Source: Alphaproteobacteria bacterium (GTDB taxonomy: Bacteria > Pseudomonadota > Alphaproteobacteria > VGDZ01). Taken from it: 59,923 bases of DNA. The notes beneath the pieces were generated by a model. It did not search any database. It saw only the letters and a list, made by a program, of their open reading frames with translations, and was not told the origin of the DNA. The position numbers were made by a program, and so were the translations under genes. Numbering within the stretch: the stretch's first letter is position 1; each line of letters begins with the position of its first letter. The stretch spans positions 1 to 59,923 of the forward strand of contig VGDZ01000011.1 of NCBI GenBank assembly GCA_016869515.1, written 5' to 3'. Positions 1 through 8,313 of this stretch are shown here, piece after piece.

Positions 1-444
1 GATTTCGCCGCGCGCGACGCGCCCAGGCTTTCGATTCAGTTCGGCGGCGGCATGCGCGATCCGAAGCTGGCGCGCGGCGCCGATGTCGAGGCCATCCGCC
101 GCCGCTTCGCCCAAGGCGGAATCTGGACCGTCAACGATCATGCCGTGCTGGGCCACGTCCACCACCCGCTGTTCGAACTTGCGCGCGGGCGGTCCTACGT
201 CCTGGCGCTCGACAACGACACCGCCTTCCACCACCCGATCCACCTCCACGGCATGCCGTTCCTGGTGCTGGCGCGCGACGGCAGGCGCCTGCCGCGCGCC
301 GAATGGCGCGACACCGCGATCATGCGCCCGGGCGAGAAGATCGACCTCGGCCTGGTGGCCGAGACCCCGGGCGACTGGATGTTCCATTGCCACATCCTCG
401 AGCACCAGGATGCCGGCATGATGACCACGCTGCGGATCAGCTAG
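1..444 (+). CDS. Multicopper oxidase, C-terminal part (5' end outside window)
   Basis: The reading frame is open from the first base, so the gene starts upstream of the window. The visible 147 residues are the C-terminal cupredoxin domain of a multicopper oxidase. HPIHLHG carries copper ligands of the trinuclear centre. HCHILEHQDAGM supplies the Cys-His pair bridging type 1 and type 3 copper plus the axial Met. Such enzymes oxidise phenols, metals or Cu(I) while reducing O2 to water, usually in the periplasm. The substrate cannot be told from this fragment. The stop codon overlaps the 3' end of the convergent SDR gene by 8 nt. Confidence 0.9.
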   Translation, partial: DFAARDAPRLSIQFGGGMRDPKLARGADVEAIRRRFAQGGIWTVNDHAVLGHVHHPLFELARGRSYVLALDNDTAFHHPIHLHGMPFLVLARDGRRLPRAEWRDTAIMRPGEKIDLGLVAETPGDWMFHCHILEHQDAGMMTTLRIS

Positions 445-1153
445 AAGGTACGATCAACAGCTCGGCGATGGTTACGCGCTCGGGCTGGTCGAGCGCGTAG
501 AGCACCGCGCGCGCGATATCCTCGGGCTTCATCTTGGTCTTGTATTCGGCGTAGAACGCCGCCGCCTTGGCAGCATCGCCGCGATAGCGCACCTGGGCGA
601 ATTCGGTTTGCACCAGGCCGGGCAGGATGTTGGTCACCTTGATGCCGCGATCGGCCAACTCCATCCGCAGCACCTGGCCGAAGACGTGCACCGCCGCTTT
701 GGTCGCGGCGTAGGCGCTGGCGCCCTTGTAGGGCGCGCGCCCGGCCTGCGAGCCGATGTTGACGATCTGACCGCGCCCGCGCATCGCCGGCAGCACGGCC
801 TTGGTCGCGCGCATCAGCCCGGTCAGGTTGACGTCGACGGTCTGTTCGAAATCGGCGTTCGCCCAATTCTCGAACGGCACGCGGCCGCCGGTGTCGGATC
901 CGGCGTTGTTGACCAGCACCGCGATCTTGCGCCAAGCCGGCGGCAGGCGCTTGAGCAGCCTGGCGCAGGATTCGGCATCGGCCAGATCGAGATGCAGCGC
1001 ATGGCCGCCAATACGCTTGGCCAAGGCGCGGATGCGATCCAGCCGCCGCGCGGCGCAGATCACCCTGTAGCCGCGCTTGGCCAGAAGCTCGGCGGTGGCC
1101 TTGCCGATGCCGGCCGAGGCGCCGGTGACCAGCACGACGTCGCCCTTGTTCAC
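437..1153 (-). CDS. Short-chain dehydrogenase/reductase (SDR)
   Basis: A 238-residue classical SDR, an NAD(P)-dependent oxidoreductase of unknown substrate. It shows the cofactor motif TGASAGIG near the N-terminus, the NNAG structural motif and the catalytic SAYAATK (Tyr-x3-Lys). The GTG start at 1153 is chosen because it lies in a GTGA overlap with the stop of the preceding HMG-CoA-lyase-like gene and places TGASAGIG at the usual distance from the N-terminus. The frame stays open upstream, but that sequence is only the shadow of the preceding gene. It is the last gene of a long minus-strand operon, so it may act on a product of the upstream lyase; this is inference. Confidence 0.88.
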   Translation of the reverse strand: MNKGDVVLVTGASAGIGKATAELLAKRGYRVICAARRLDRIRALAKRIGGHALHLDLADAESCARLLKRLPPAWRKIAVLVNNAGSDTGGRVPFENWANADFEQTVDVNLTGLMRATKAVLPAMRGRGQIVNIGSQAGRAPYKGASAYAATKAAVHVFGQVLRMELADRGIKVTNILPGLVQTEFAQVRYRGDAAKAAAFYAEYKTKMKPEDIARAVLYALDQPERVTIAELLIVPSS

Positions 1154-2100
1154 GACCGCGCGCGCAGGCTTTGCAACGAACCGCCCTTCATCACCTTGCC
1201 GGGCAGCGGATGGCCGACGATGGTCTCGGCCAGGCGCGCGCATTCGATCAGGCGTTCGAGATCGATCCCGGTCTCGATGCCAAGCTCGTGGCACATGAAC
1301 ACCAGGTCCTCGGTGCAAATGTTGCCGGCCGCGCCCTTGTGGCCGGCGAAGGGACAGCCGCCCAGGCCGGCGCAGGAGCCGTCGAACCGCTCGATGCCCA
1401 TGCGCAGCGCGGCGTAGGCGTTGGCGAGGCCGGTGCCGCGGGTGTCGTGCAGATGCAATCCGATGCGCAGATCCGGCCAGCGCGAGCGCACCGCGCCGAC
1501 CGTGGCCTCGATGCCGTTGGGTGCTGCGAAGCCGACCGTGTCGGCCAGCAGCACGCCCTTGAGCGCGAAGCCTTCCTCGGCGACCAGGGCCAGCAGCTGG
1601 CCGATGCGCTCGACCGTCTTGGCGGGCGCGATGCGGCCCTCGAAATTGCAGCCGAAGGCGGTCATCACCGTGGCCCATTCGACCGCCATGCCCAGTTCGC
1701 GGTAGCTTTTCAGCCAGCCGCGCTGCTCGGCCAGGCTGGCGGCGTTGTCCTTGCCCGAGTTCTTGAGCGAGAACAGGTCCGAGGCCGAGATCAGCGCCCT
1801 TCCGGAAAGATCGAGCTGGGTCTGGCGCGCGCGTTCGAAGCCGCGGGTGTTGAGCCAAAGCCCGGTGTAGCGCACGCCCGGCCGCTTGCGGATCGCGGCC
1901 GCGACCTCGGCGGCGTCGGCCTGGCCGGGCACGCGCTTGGGATCGACGAAGGAGACGCAGTCGATGCGCTTGAGGCCGGTCTCGGCCAGGGCCTCGATCA
2001 AGCGCACCTTGTCGGCGGACGCGATCGGCCCGGGTTCGATCTGGAAGCCCTCGCGCGGGCCTTCCTCGTGGATCTCGACGCGGCGCGGCAGGTCGCTCAT
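1150..2100 (-). CDS. Hydroxymethylglutaryl-CoA lyase family protein
   Basis: A 316-residue TIM-barrel protein of the HMG-CoA lyase/DRE-TIM family. The N-terminal EEGPREGFQIE matches the DRE-type metal and substrate loop. HLHDTRGTGLAN contains the metal-binding His pair. GLGGCPFAGHKGAAGN resembles the HMG-CoA lyase signature with its catalytic Cys. Members cleave HMG-CoA to acetoacetate and acetyl-CoA or perform related C-C cleavage. Length fits bacterial HMG-CoA lyases. It is 56 nt downstream of the ABC permease gene and overlaps the next SDR by 4 nt, so it is probably co-transcribed with a peptide importer. Its own substrate could differ from HMG-CoA. Confidence 0.85.
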   Translation of the reverse strand: MSDLPRRVEIHEEGPREGFQIEPGPIASADKVRLIEALAETGLKRIDCVSFVDPKRVPGQADAAEVAAAIRKRPGVRYTGLWLNTRGFERARQTQLDLSGRALISASDLFSLKNSGKDNAASLAEQRGWLKSYRELGMAVEWATVMTAFGCNFEGRIAPAKTVERIGQLLALVAEEGFALKGVLLADTVGFAAPNGIEATVGAVRSRWPDLRIGLHLHDTRGTGLANAYAALRMGIERFDGSCAGLGGCPFAGHKGAAGNICTEDLVFMCHELGIETGIDLERLIECARLAETIVGHPLPGKVMKGGSLQSLRARS

Positions 2101-2156
2101 GGCACTCCCTGGGGCGGTGACGGACCGGGCCATCCTATCGGCCCCGGCGCGGGCCC

Positions 2157-3041
2157 TCAATCGCGGTGGCGGGGATCGAGCGCGTCGCGCAACCCGTCGC
2201 CCAAGAGATTGAAGGATAGCACCACCAGGAAGATCGCCAGGCCCGGCCACACCGCCATCCACGGCGCCTGGCCGAGGAAGTTCTTGGCGACGTTGAGCAT
2301 CGATCCCCAGGACGGCGCCGGCGGCTGCTGGCCCAGGCCCAGGAAGCTGAGGCTGGCCTCGGCGATGATGGCGGCGGCGGTGGTCAGCGTCGCCTGCACC
2401 ATCAAGGGCGGGACGACGTTGGGCAATACGTGGCTCAGGGCGATGCGCCAATGCGGATTGCCGACCGCGCGCGCCGCCTCGACGAAGTCCTCGACCTTGA
2501 CCGCCTGCACCTGGCCGCGGCTCAAGCGGATGAAGATCGGCGTCGCCGAGATGCCGATGGCGATCATGGCGTTGGTCAGGCTGGGGCCGAGAAAGGCCGC
2601 CAGCGCGATCGCCAGGATCAGGAACGGACAGGCCAGCATGGCGTCGGTCATGCGCATCAGGAGGCCGTCGAGGAAGCCGCCGCGATAGCCCGCCAGCAAC
2701 CCGATCGGCAATCCGATCGCCATCGCGATCGCCACCGAGATCACGCCCGCCATCAGCGAGGCGCGCGCGCCCCAGATCACGCGCGCCAGCACGTCGCGGC
2801 CGATCTCGTCGGTGCCGAACCAATGCCGCGCCGAGGGCGCCTTGCGCACCGCGCTCCAATCGGTCGCCGCCGGATCGAAGGGCGCGATCCAGGGCGCCAG
2901 CAGGGCTATGGCGACGAACAGGATGACGACGATGCCGCCCACCACCGCGCCCTTGCGGCGGATCAGGCGCTTGAAGGCGCGCCGCGCCGGGCTGTCGACC
3001 GCGGGCGCGGCGGTCAGGGCGGTCTCGCTCGCCGCGCTCAT
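2157..3041 (-). CDS. Peptide-type ABC transporter permease, OppC/DppC family
   Basis: A 294-residue inner-membrane permease. An N-terminal cytoplasmic stretch of about 28 residues precedes a first membrane helix. The family region WFGTDEIGRDVLARVIWGAR and the EAA loop (EDFVEAARAVGNPHWRIALSHVLPN, quoted in part) for contact with the ATPases follow. The start at 3041 gives an ATGA overlap with the OppB-like gene. It should form the heteromeric channel with the 3038-3979 product for import of oligopeptides or similar compounds. The pairing is clear; substrate specificity is not visible. Confidence 0.92.
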   Translation of the reverse strand: MSAASETALTAAPAVDSPARRAFKRLIRRKGAVVGGIVVILFVAIALLAPWIAPFDPAATDWSAVRKAPSARHWFGTDEIGRDVLARVIWGARASLMAGVISVAIAMAIGLPIGLLAGYRGGFLDGLLMRMTDAMLACPFLILAIALAAFLGPSLTNAMIAIGISATPIFIRLSRGQVQAVKVEDFVEAARAVGNPHWRIALSHVLPNVVPPLMVQATLTTAAAIIAEASLSFLGLGQQPPAPSWGSMLNVAKNFLGQAPWMAVWPGLAIFLVVLSFNLLGDGLRDALDPRHRD

Positions 3042-3979
3042 GAGCGCAGCCTCGGATTGACCAGCATGTAGGCGATGTCGGCCAGGAAATTGAGCAGGAT
3101 GTAGGCGCTGGCGGTGCACAGCACCACGCCCTGGACCACGGCATAATCGCGGTTGAAGACCGCATCGACGATCAGCTTGCCGAAGCCCGGGATCGAGAAT
3201 ACCTGCTCGGTCAGCACCGCGCCCGACAGCAGCTGGCCGAATTCGAGCGCGCCCAAAGTGATCACCGGAATCGAAGCGTTGCGCCAGGCGTGCTTGCCGA
3301 TCACCGCGCGCTCGTACAGGCCCTTGGCGCGCGCGGTGCGGACATAGTCCGAGGACAGCACCTGCAGCATGGCCGAGCGGGTGTGGCGCATCATCACCGC
3401 GGCGATGGCGTTGCCCAGCACGAAGGCCGGCATCACCATCGCCGCCAGATTGGCGCCCAGGCCCTCGGCCGGCGGCACGTAGCCCGAGGCCGGCAGCCAA
3501 CCCAGCTCGACCGAGAACAAGAGGATCATCATGATCCCGAGCCAGAAATTGGGCGTCGACAGCCCCCACAGCGCGATGACGTTGGCGCCGTAGTCCCAGG
3601 CGCTGCCGTTCTTGACCGCCGACAGCATGCCCATCGGGATGCCGATCAGCAGCGCCACCAGCATCGCCATCGCCGCCAGTTGCAGGGTCACCGGCAGCTT
3701 CTGCAGCACCAACTCGCCGACCGGCTTTTGGATGCGCAGCGAGATGCCGAGATCGCCCTGCACCACGCCCGCCATCCAATAGGCGTAACGCATCGCGATC
3801 GGTTCATCGAGCCTAAGCGTCTTGCGGATATGGGCGATGGCGTCGGGATCGCGCTCTTCGCCCGCCATCGCCAGCGCCGGATCGCCCGGCAAGAGCTGCT
3901 GCAGGCCGAAGATGATGAACGACACGAACACCAGCGTCGGCAGGATGATCGCCAGCCGCCGCACCAGGAAGGTCATCAT
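3038..3979 (-). CDS. Peptide-type ABC transporter permease, OppB/DppB family
   Basis: A 313-residue inner-membrane permease beginning MMTFLVRRLA, the usual N-terminal helix of OppB/DppB proteins. The periplasmic LPGDPALAMAG segment is typical of the family, as are several later membrane helices. The EAA loop region (DYVRTARAKGLYERAV) contacts the ATPases. It lies 37 nt downstream of the substrate-binding protein gene and overlaps the OppC-like gene by 4 nt. Two adjacent ATG codons (3979 and 3976) could serve as start. Confidence 0.92.
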   Translation of the reverse strand: MMTFLVRRLAIILPTLVFVSFIIFGLQQLLPGDPALAMAGEERDPDAIAHIRKTLRLDEPIAMRYAYWMAGVVQGDLGISLRIQKPVGELVLQKLPVTLQLAAMAMLVALLIGIPMGMLSAVKNGSAWDYGANVIALWGLSTPNFWLGIMMILLFSVELGWLPASGYVPPAEGLGANLAAMVMPAFVLGNAIAAVMMRHTRSAMLQVLSSDYVRTARAKGLYERAVIGKHAWRNASIPVITLGALEFGQLLSGAVLTEQVFSIPGFGKLIVDAVFNRDYAVVQGVVLCTASAYILLNFLADIAYMLVNPRLRS

Positions 3980-4016
3980 GGCGGACCTCGCCGCCCCGAA
4001 CCGCTAGGGCAGGGCG

Positions 4017-5522
4017 TCAGTTGACCTTCAGCCCGTGCACCCGCACCAGCCCGTCGGGATATTCGACCAGCCCCGAGACCTTGTTGGCGTAGGCCCAGAA
4101 CCATTTGCGGTGGAACAGGTAGACGATCGGCCGATCGGTCAGGGTGACGCGCGCGATGGCGTGCCAGGCCTCGCGCCGCTTGGCGAGGTCGTTGGTCGAA
4201 CGCGAAGCCAGGATCAGCTTCTCGACCTCCTGGTTGCAATGGCCCGAATTGTTGTTGGGCGAGCCGCAGGTGATGAACTGGACCAGATTGCCGTCGGGGT
4301 CGGTGCGGCCGCTCCAGCCCAGATAGTAGATCTCAAAATCGCCCTGTTCGGCCAACTTGAGCGAGGAGGCGAATTCGGTGGCGCGGATCTTGAGATCGAA
4401 CCCGGCCTCCTTGGTCATCGACTGGATGACTTGGGCGACCTGCTGGGCCTCGCCGGTGGTGGCGACCATGAACTCGATGGTCGGGTTGGGATGGCCGGCC
4501 TCGCGCAGCAGCGCGCGCGCCTTGGCGACGTCGCGCTTGGGAACCGGAATCGCCTTGTTGTAGGCGGCGTTGCCGGGCGAGATCCACTGGTTGCCGACCT
4601 CGAACTCGCCGTTGAACACCACCTGGATCAGCGCCTGGCGGTCGAGCGACAGCTCCAGCGCCTCGCGCACCTTGGGATTGCCCATCGGCCCCTTGGCGCG
4701 CGCGCCGTTGCCCATGTTGATGGTGATGCCCTGATAGCCCAGCTCGACGATCGAGGACAGCTTGAAGCGCCGGTCCTTGCGCACGTCGTCGAGGTCGGTG
4801 GCGGCGACGCGCTCGATGAAGTCGAGCTGGCCGGACTTCAGATTGGCCAGCCGCACGGTGTTGTCGATGATCGGCCGGTATTCGATGCGCTGGAGATGGA
4901 TCTTGTCCTTTTCCCAGTACTGCTCGAAACGCTCCAGCACGATGCGGTCCTGGGCGACGCGCTCGACGAACTTGAAGGGTCCGGTGCAGACCGGGGCGGT
5001 GCCGAACTTGTCGCCCATCGCCCGCGCCGCCTTGGGGCTGACCATCATGCCGGCGCGGTCGGTCAGCTGCGCCACCAGCGGCGCGAACGGCGCCTCGAGG
5101 TCGATGCGGAAGGTTAGCGGGTCCAGCACCTCGATCGCCTTGATGCCGCGGATCTCGGCGCGCCGGAACGAGCCCGGCAGGGTGAGATGGCGCTCGAGCG
5201 AATACTTGGCGGCGGCGGCGTCCAGCTTTTCGCCGTCGTGGAACAGCACGTCCGGACGCAGCTTGACGGTCAGCGACTTCTCGTCGGCCGACCAGTTCCA
5301 TTCGGTCGCCAGCCGCGGCACCAGCTTGAGGTCGGGCGTGATGTCGATCAGCTTGTCGCACAGCGCCGAGAAGACGATGCGGCCGACGAAGGTCCGCGCC
5401 AGCGTCGGATCGAGGATGTCGGGGTCCTCGGCCAGGCCGATGCGCAAGGTCTGGGCCGGCGCCGCGCCGACGCCCGCCAACAGGGCCAGCGCCAACGCGC
5501 CGGCGGTCAAGGTCTTGTTCAT
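4017..5522 (-). CDS. ABC transporter substrate-binding protein, family 5 (peptide/dipeptide type)
   Basis: A 501-residue periplasmic solute-binding protein. The start at 5522 gives MNKTLTAGALALALLAG followed by a signal-peptidase site near APAQ-T, preceded by a purine-rich AGGGGGAA ribosome-binding site; the open frame further upstream belongs to a shadow. The mature protein has the SBP_bac_5 layout: DPDILDPTLART near the N-terminus, DEKSLTVKLRPDVLFHDGEKLDAA, and GTAPVCTGPFKF. It delivers ligand to the OppB/OppC-like permeases encoded immediately downstream. Ligands in this family include peptides, glutathione and opines; association with gamma-glutamyltransferase makes a gamma-glutamyl compound plausible but unproven. 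Confidence 0.92.
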   Translation of the reverse strand: MNKTLTAGALALALLAGVGAAPAQTLRIGLAEDPDILDPTLARTFVGRIVFSALCDKLIDITPDLKLVPRLATEWNWSADEKSLTVKLRPDVLFHDGEKLDAAAAKYSLERHLTLPGSFRRAEIRGIKAIEVLDPLTFRIDLEAPFAPLVAQLTDRAGMMVSPKAARAMGDKFGTAPVCTGPFKFVERVAQDRIVLERFEQYWEKDKIHLQRIEYRPIIDNTVRLANLKSGQLDFIERVAATDLDDVRKDRRFKLSSIVELGYQGITINMGNGARAKGPMGNPKVREALELSLDRQALIQVVFNGEFEVGNQWISPGNAAYNKAIPVPKRDVAKARALLREAGHPNPTIEFMVATTGEAQQVAQVIQSMTKEAGFDLKIRATEFASSLKLAEQGDFEIYYLGWSGRTDPDGNLVQFITCGSPNNNSGHCNQEVEKLILASRSTNDLAKRREAWHAIARVTLTDRPIVYLFHRKWFWAYANKVSGLVEYPDGLVRVHGLKVN

Positions 5523-5568
5523 GGCATTCCCCCTGAAGATCGTCAGTCTAACACGTTCGCGGCCGGAT

Positions 5569-6630
5569 TCATTCCCGCCCCTGCGAAAAGGCCGCTTGCA
5601 AGCGCGCCAGCCGCTCGGCGCCCGGGCCGCGCTCGGCGCGCGGCACCGGCGATTCCGCCGGCAACTCGTCGGCGCGGTGGCAGGCGACGGCGTGGCCGGC
5701 GCGCTCGACCAACGCCGGCGCCTCGGTCTTGCACCGCGGCACGGCATAGGCGCAGCGGGTATGGAAGCGGCAACCCGGCGGCGGGTCGATCGGGCTGGGC
5801 ACGTCGCCTTCGAGGATGACGCGGTTGCGGCGCGCCTTGGGGCTGGGCACCGGGATCGCCGACAGCAGCGCGCGGGTGTAGGGATGGCGCGGCGCCGCGA
5901 ACAGCGCCTTGGTCGGCGCCTGTTCGACGATCTTGCCGAGATACATCACCGCGACGCGGTCGGCGACATGGCGCACCACCGCCAGGTCGTGGGCGATGAA
6001 GACATAGGCCAGGCCGAAGCGCCCTTGCAGCGCCTTGAGCAAGTTCAGCACCTGGGCCTGGATCGAGACGTCCAGCGCCGACACCGGCTCGTCGCAGACG
6101 ATCAGCGCCGGCTCGACCGCCAGCGCCCGGGCGATGCCGATGCGCTGGCGCTGGCCGCCGGAAAACTCGTGCGGATAGCGCCGGGCGTGATCGGGCGCGA
6201 GGCCAACCTCGCGCAACAGGCGCTCGACCCGCGCCGGGCGTTCCGCCGCCGGCGCCAGGTCGTGCAGCGCCAGGGGTTCGGACAGGATCTCGCCCACGGT
6301 CATGCGCGGATTGAGCGAGGCATAAGGGTCCTGGAACACGATCTGCATCTTGCGACGCAGCGCGCGCACCTGGCCGTCCGACAGATCGAACACCGCCTGG
6401 CCCTCGAAGCGCACCTCGCCCGCGGTCGGCTCGATCAGCCGCAAGACCAGCCGGCCGGTGGTCGACTTGCCGCAACCGGATTCGCCCACCAGCGCCAGCG
6501 TCTCGCCCTTGGCCAGCGTGAAATCGATCTCGTCGACCGCGCGCACCTGGCCGCTGACCCGGCCGAACAGCCCGCGCCGCACCGGGAAGTGCTTGACCAG
6601 CCCGCGGGCTTCCAACAGCGGCGCGGTCAC
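5569..6630 (-). CDS. Peptide ABC transporter ATP-binding protein, OppF/DppF type
   Basis: A 353-residue cytoplasmic ATPase. Walker A is GESGCGKST, the Q-loop lies in [12 protein letters not shown], the ABC signature is [15 protein letters not shown], Walker B is [11 protein letters not shown], and the H-loop is in IAHDLAVV. The C-terminal oligopeptide-family extension with several cysteines ([19 protein letters not shown]) is present. The GTG at 6630 is chosen because it forms a GTGA overlap with the end of the OppD-like gene and begins the conserved [13 protein letters not shown]. It energises the importer with the partner at 6627-7598. Confidence 0.92.
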   Translation of the reverse strand: MTAPLLEARGLVKHFPVRRGLFGRVSGQVRAVDEIDFTLAKGETLALVGESGCGKSTTGRLVLRLIEPTAGEVRFEGQAVFDLSDGQVRALRRKMQIVFQDPYASLNPRMTVGEILSEPLALHDLAPAAERPARVERLLREVGLAPDHARRYPHEFSGGQRQRIGIARALAVEPALIVCDEPVSALDVSIQAQVLNLLKALQGRFGLAYVFIAHDLAVVRHVADRVAVMYLGKIVEQAPTKALFAAPRHPYTRALLSAIPVPSPKARRNRVILEGDVPSPIDPPPGCRFHTRCAYAVPRCKTEAPALVERAGHAVACHRADELPAESPVPRAERGPGAERLARLQAAFSQGRE

Positions 6631-7598
6631 GGCAGCGGCGTCCGCCAACAGGCGGCGAAATGGGAGGGACCGACTGGGCCGAGCCCGGGCTCGGCCTCGC
6701 GGCAACGCGCCTCGGCAAAGGGACAGCGCGGATGAAAGCGGCAGCCGGCCGGCGGCGACAGCGGATTGGGCACCACGCCCTCGATCGCGTCCAGCCGCGC
6801 CTGCTCGCGTTCGAGCCGCGGGATCGACCCCAACAGGCCGATGGTGTAGGGGTGCTGCGGCGCCTCGAACAGCGCCTCGACCGGCGCGCGCTCGACCACC
6901 TTGCCGGCGTACATCACCGTCACGTCGTCGGCCAGTTCGGCGATCACCCCCAGATCGTGGGTGATGATCAGGATCGCCATGCCGCTCTCGGCGCGCAGTC
7001 GCCGCAGCAGGTCCAGGATCTGCGCCTGCACGGTGACGTCCAGCGCCGTGGTCGGCTCGTCGGCGATCAAGAGCTTGGGATCCAGCGCCAGCGCCATGGC
7101 GATCATCACCCGCTGGCGCATGCCGCCCGACAGCTTGTGGGGATAGTCGTGCGCCCGCGCCTCGGCCGCCGGGATGTGCACCCGCCGCAGCATCTCGACC
7201 GCCCGCGCCCAGGCCGCGGCGCGATCGAGGCCGCGATGGCGCTGGATCGCCTCGGCGATCTGGTCGCCGACGGTGAAGGCCGGGTTGAGCGAGGTCATCG
7301 GCTCCTGGAAGATCATCGCCAGCCGATCGCCGCGCAGATCGCGCATGGCGTCGGCCGACAGCGCCAGCAGATCGCGCCCCTCGAAGCGGATCTTGGCGGC
7401 AGCGACCTCGCCCGGCGGGCTCGCCACCAGCCCCATGATCGACAGCGCCGTGACCGATTTGCCGCAGCCGGATTCGCCCACCACGCCCAGCGTGCGGCCG
7501 GCCTCGAGCCGCAGGTCGATGCCGTCCACCGCCTGGAAGCGGCCGCTCTCGACCTTGAAGCTGGTCCTGAGGTCCTCGACCTCGAGCAGCGCCGTCAC
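6627..7598 (-). CDS. Peptide ABC transporter ATP-binding protein, OppD/DppD type
   Basis: A 323-residue ATPase with [13 protein letters not shown] (Walker A), [10 protein letters not shown] (Q-loop), [15 protein letters not shown] (signature) and [13 protein letters not shown] (Walker B). The C-terminal cysteine-containing extension ([14 protein letters not shown]) is the one found in OppD/DppD proteins. The GTG start at 7598 overlaps the TGA of the DUF1028 gene. The FSGGQ signature of the partner versus LSGGM here is the usual D/F difference. Together with 5569-6630 it forms the ATPase heterodimer. Confidence 0.92.
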   Translation of the reverse strand: MTALLEVEDLRTSFKVESGRFQAVDGIDLRLEAGRTLGVVGESGCGKSVTALSIMGLVASPPGEVAAAKIRFEGRDLLALSADAMRDLRGDRLAMIFQEPMTSLNPAFTVGDQIAEAIQRHRGLDRAAAWARAVEMLRRVHIPAAEARAHDYPHKLSGGMRQRVMIAMALALDPKLLIADEPTTALDVTVQAQILDLLRRLRAESGMAILIITHDLGVIAELADDVTVMYAGKVVERAPVEALFEAPQHPYTIGLLGSIPRLEREQARLDAIEGVVPNPLSPPAGCRFHPRCPFAEARCREAEPGLGPVGPSHFAACWRTPLP

Positions 7599-8311
7599 GT
7601 GCCCTTGGCCGCGGCTTCGGCGGCCTCGACCGCGGGCCGGATCACGCTGCGGTCGAAGACGCCGACCGGGTCCTGCTTGGTGGCGATGAAGCGGCGATAG
7701 GCGCCATAGCCGGCCTGCGACAGGCGATGGAGCCGGCGCATCTCGGCCAGCGGCTCGGCATGGTCGTCGACCCGCAGCGACAGCGCCGGATAGTCCTCGC
7801 TGTCGTGGATCAGGATCGCGGCCGATTGCTTGCCGCGCATGTCGCCGCCTTCGGCCTGGCCGGCATCGAGCGCGTCGAGAAAGCGCTCGGCCAAGGACCG
7901 CCCGGCCGAGCGCCGGAAGCTTTCGAAGGTGGCATCGACCACGGCCTGGCCGGCCAGCATGTTGCCCGCGACCGAAAAGCCCTCGCCCACCCGATGCCCG
8001 CGCCAGCCGATGCAGTCGTCGCCAGTATGCGCGGCGACGGTACCCTTGGCGTCGACGATGTGTAGCTGGCGGGTGGCGCGGCCGGCATCCGAGGCCAGCA
8101 GCACCCGCGCCGTGTCCTCGGCCGTGGCGCCCGCCGTCAAGAGATCGATCCCGCGCGGGCCGTAGGTCGGATTAACCAGCGCCTGGGTCGACAGCGCGCC
8201 GACTCCGGCCCGGACCCAGGGACACAGCGCGCCGACGGCGAAGAACTTGGTGGTGACGGCCACGCCCAGCGCGCCGCTGGCGGGATCGCGGGCGACGATC
8301 GACCAGGTCAC
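7595..8311 (-). CDS. DUF1028 family protein (Ntn-hydrolase-like)
   Basis: A 238-residue protein of the DUF1028/COG3342 family, which is placed in the Ntn-hydrolase superfamily; no biochemical function is firmly established to my knowledge. The N-terminal block [31 protein letters not shown] and [12 protein letters not shown] are characteristic. The GTG start at 8311 sits 2 nt after the gamma-glutamyltransferase stop, and the 3' end overlaps oppD by 4 nt. That tight linkage to a second Ntn hydrolase and a peptide importer suggests a role in hydrolysing an imported amide; this is inference from context. Confidence 0.85.
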   Translation of the reverse strand: MTWSIVARDPASGALGVAVTTKFFAVGALCPWVRAGVGALSTQALVNPTYGPRGIDLLTAGATAEDTARVLLASDAGRATRQLHIVDAKGTVAAHTGDDCIGWRGHRVGEGFSVAGNMLAGQAVVDATFESFRRSAGRSLAERFLDALDAGQAEGGDMRGKQSAAILIHDSEDYPALSLRVDDHAEPLAEMRRLHRLSQAGYGAYRRFIATKQDPVGVFDRSVIRPAVEAAEAAAKGT

Positions 8312-8313
8312 GT

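Noticed and set aside
437-1858. Apparent 473-residue fusion reading through the lyase region into the SDR
   Set aside because: The N-terminal 235 residues are an out-of-frame reading of the HMG-CoA-lyase-like gene; the GTGA junction at 1150-1153 marks two separate genes.
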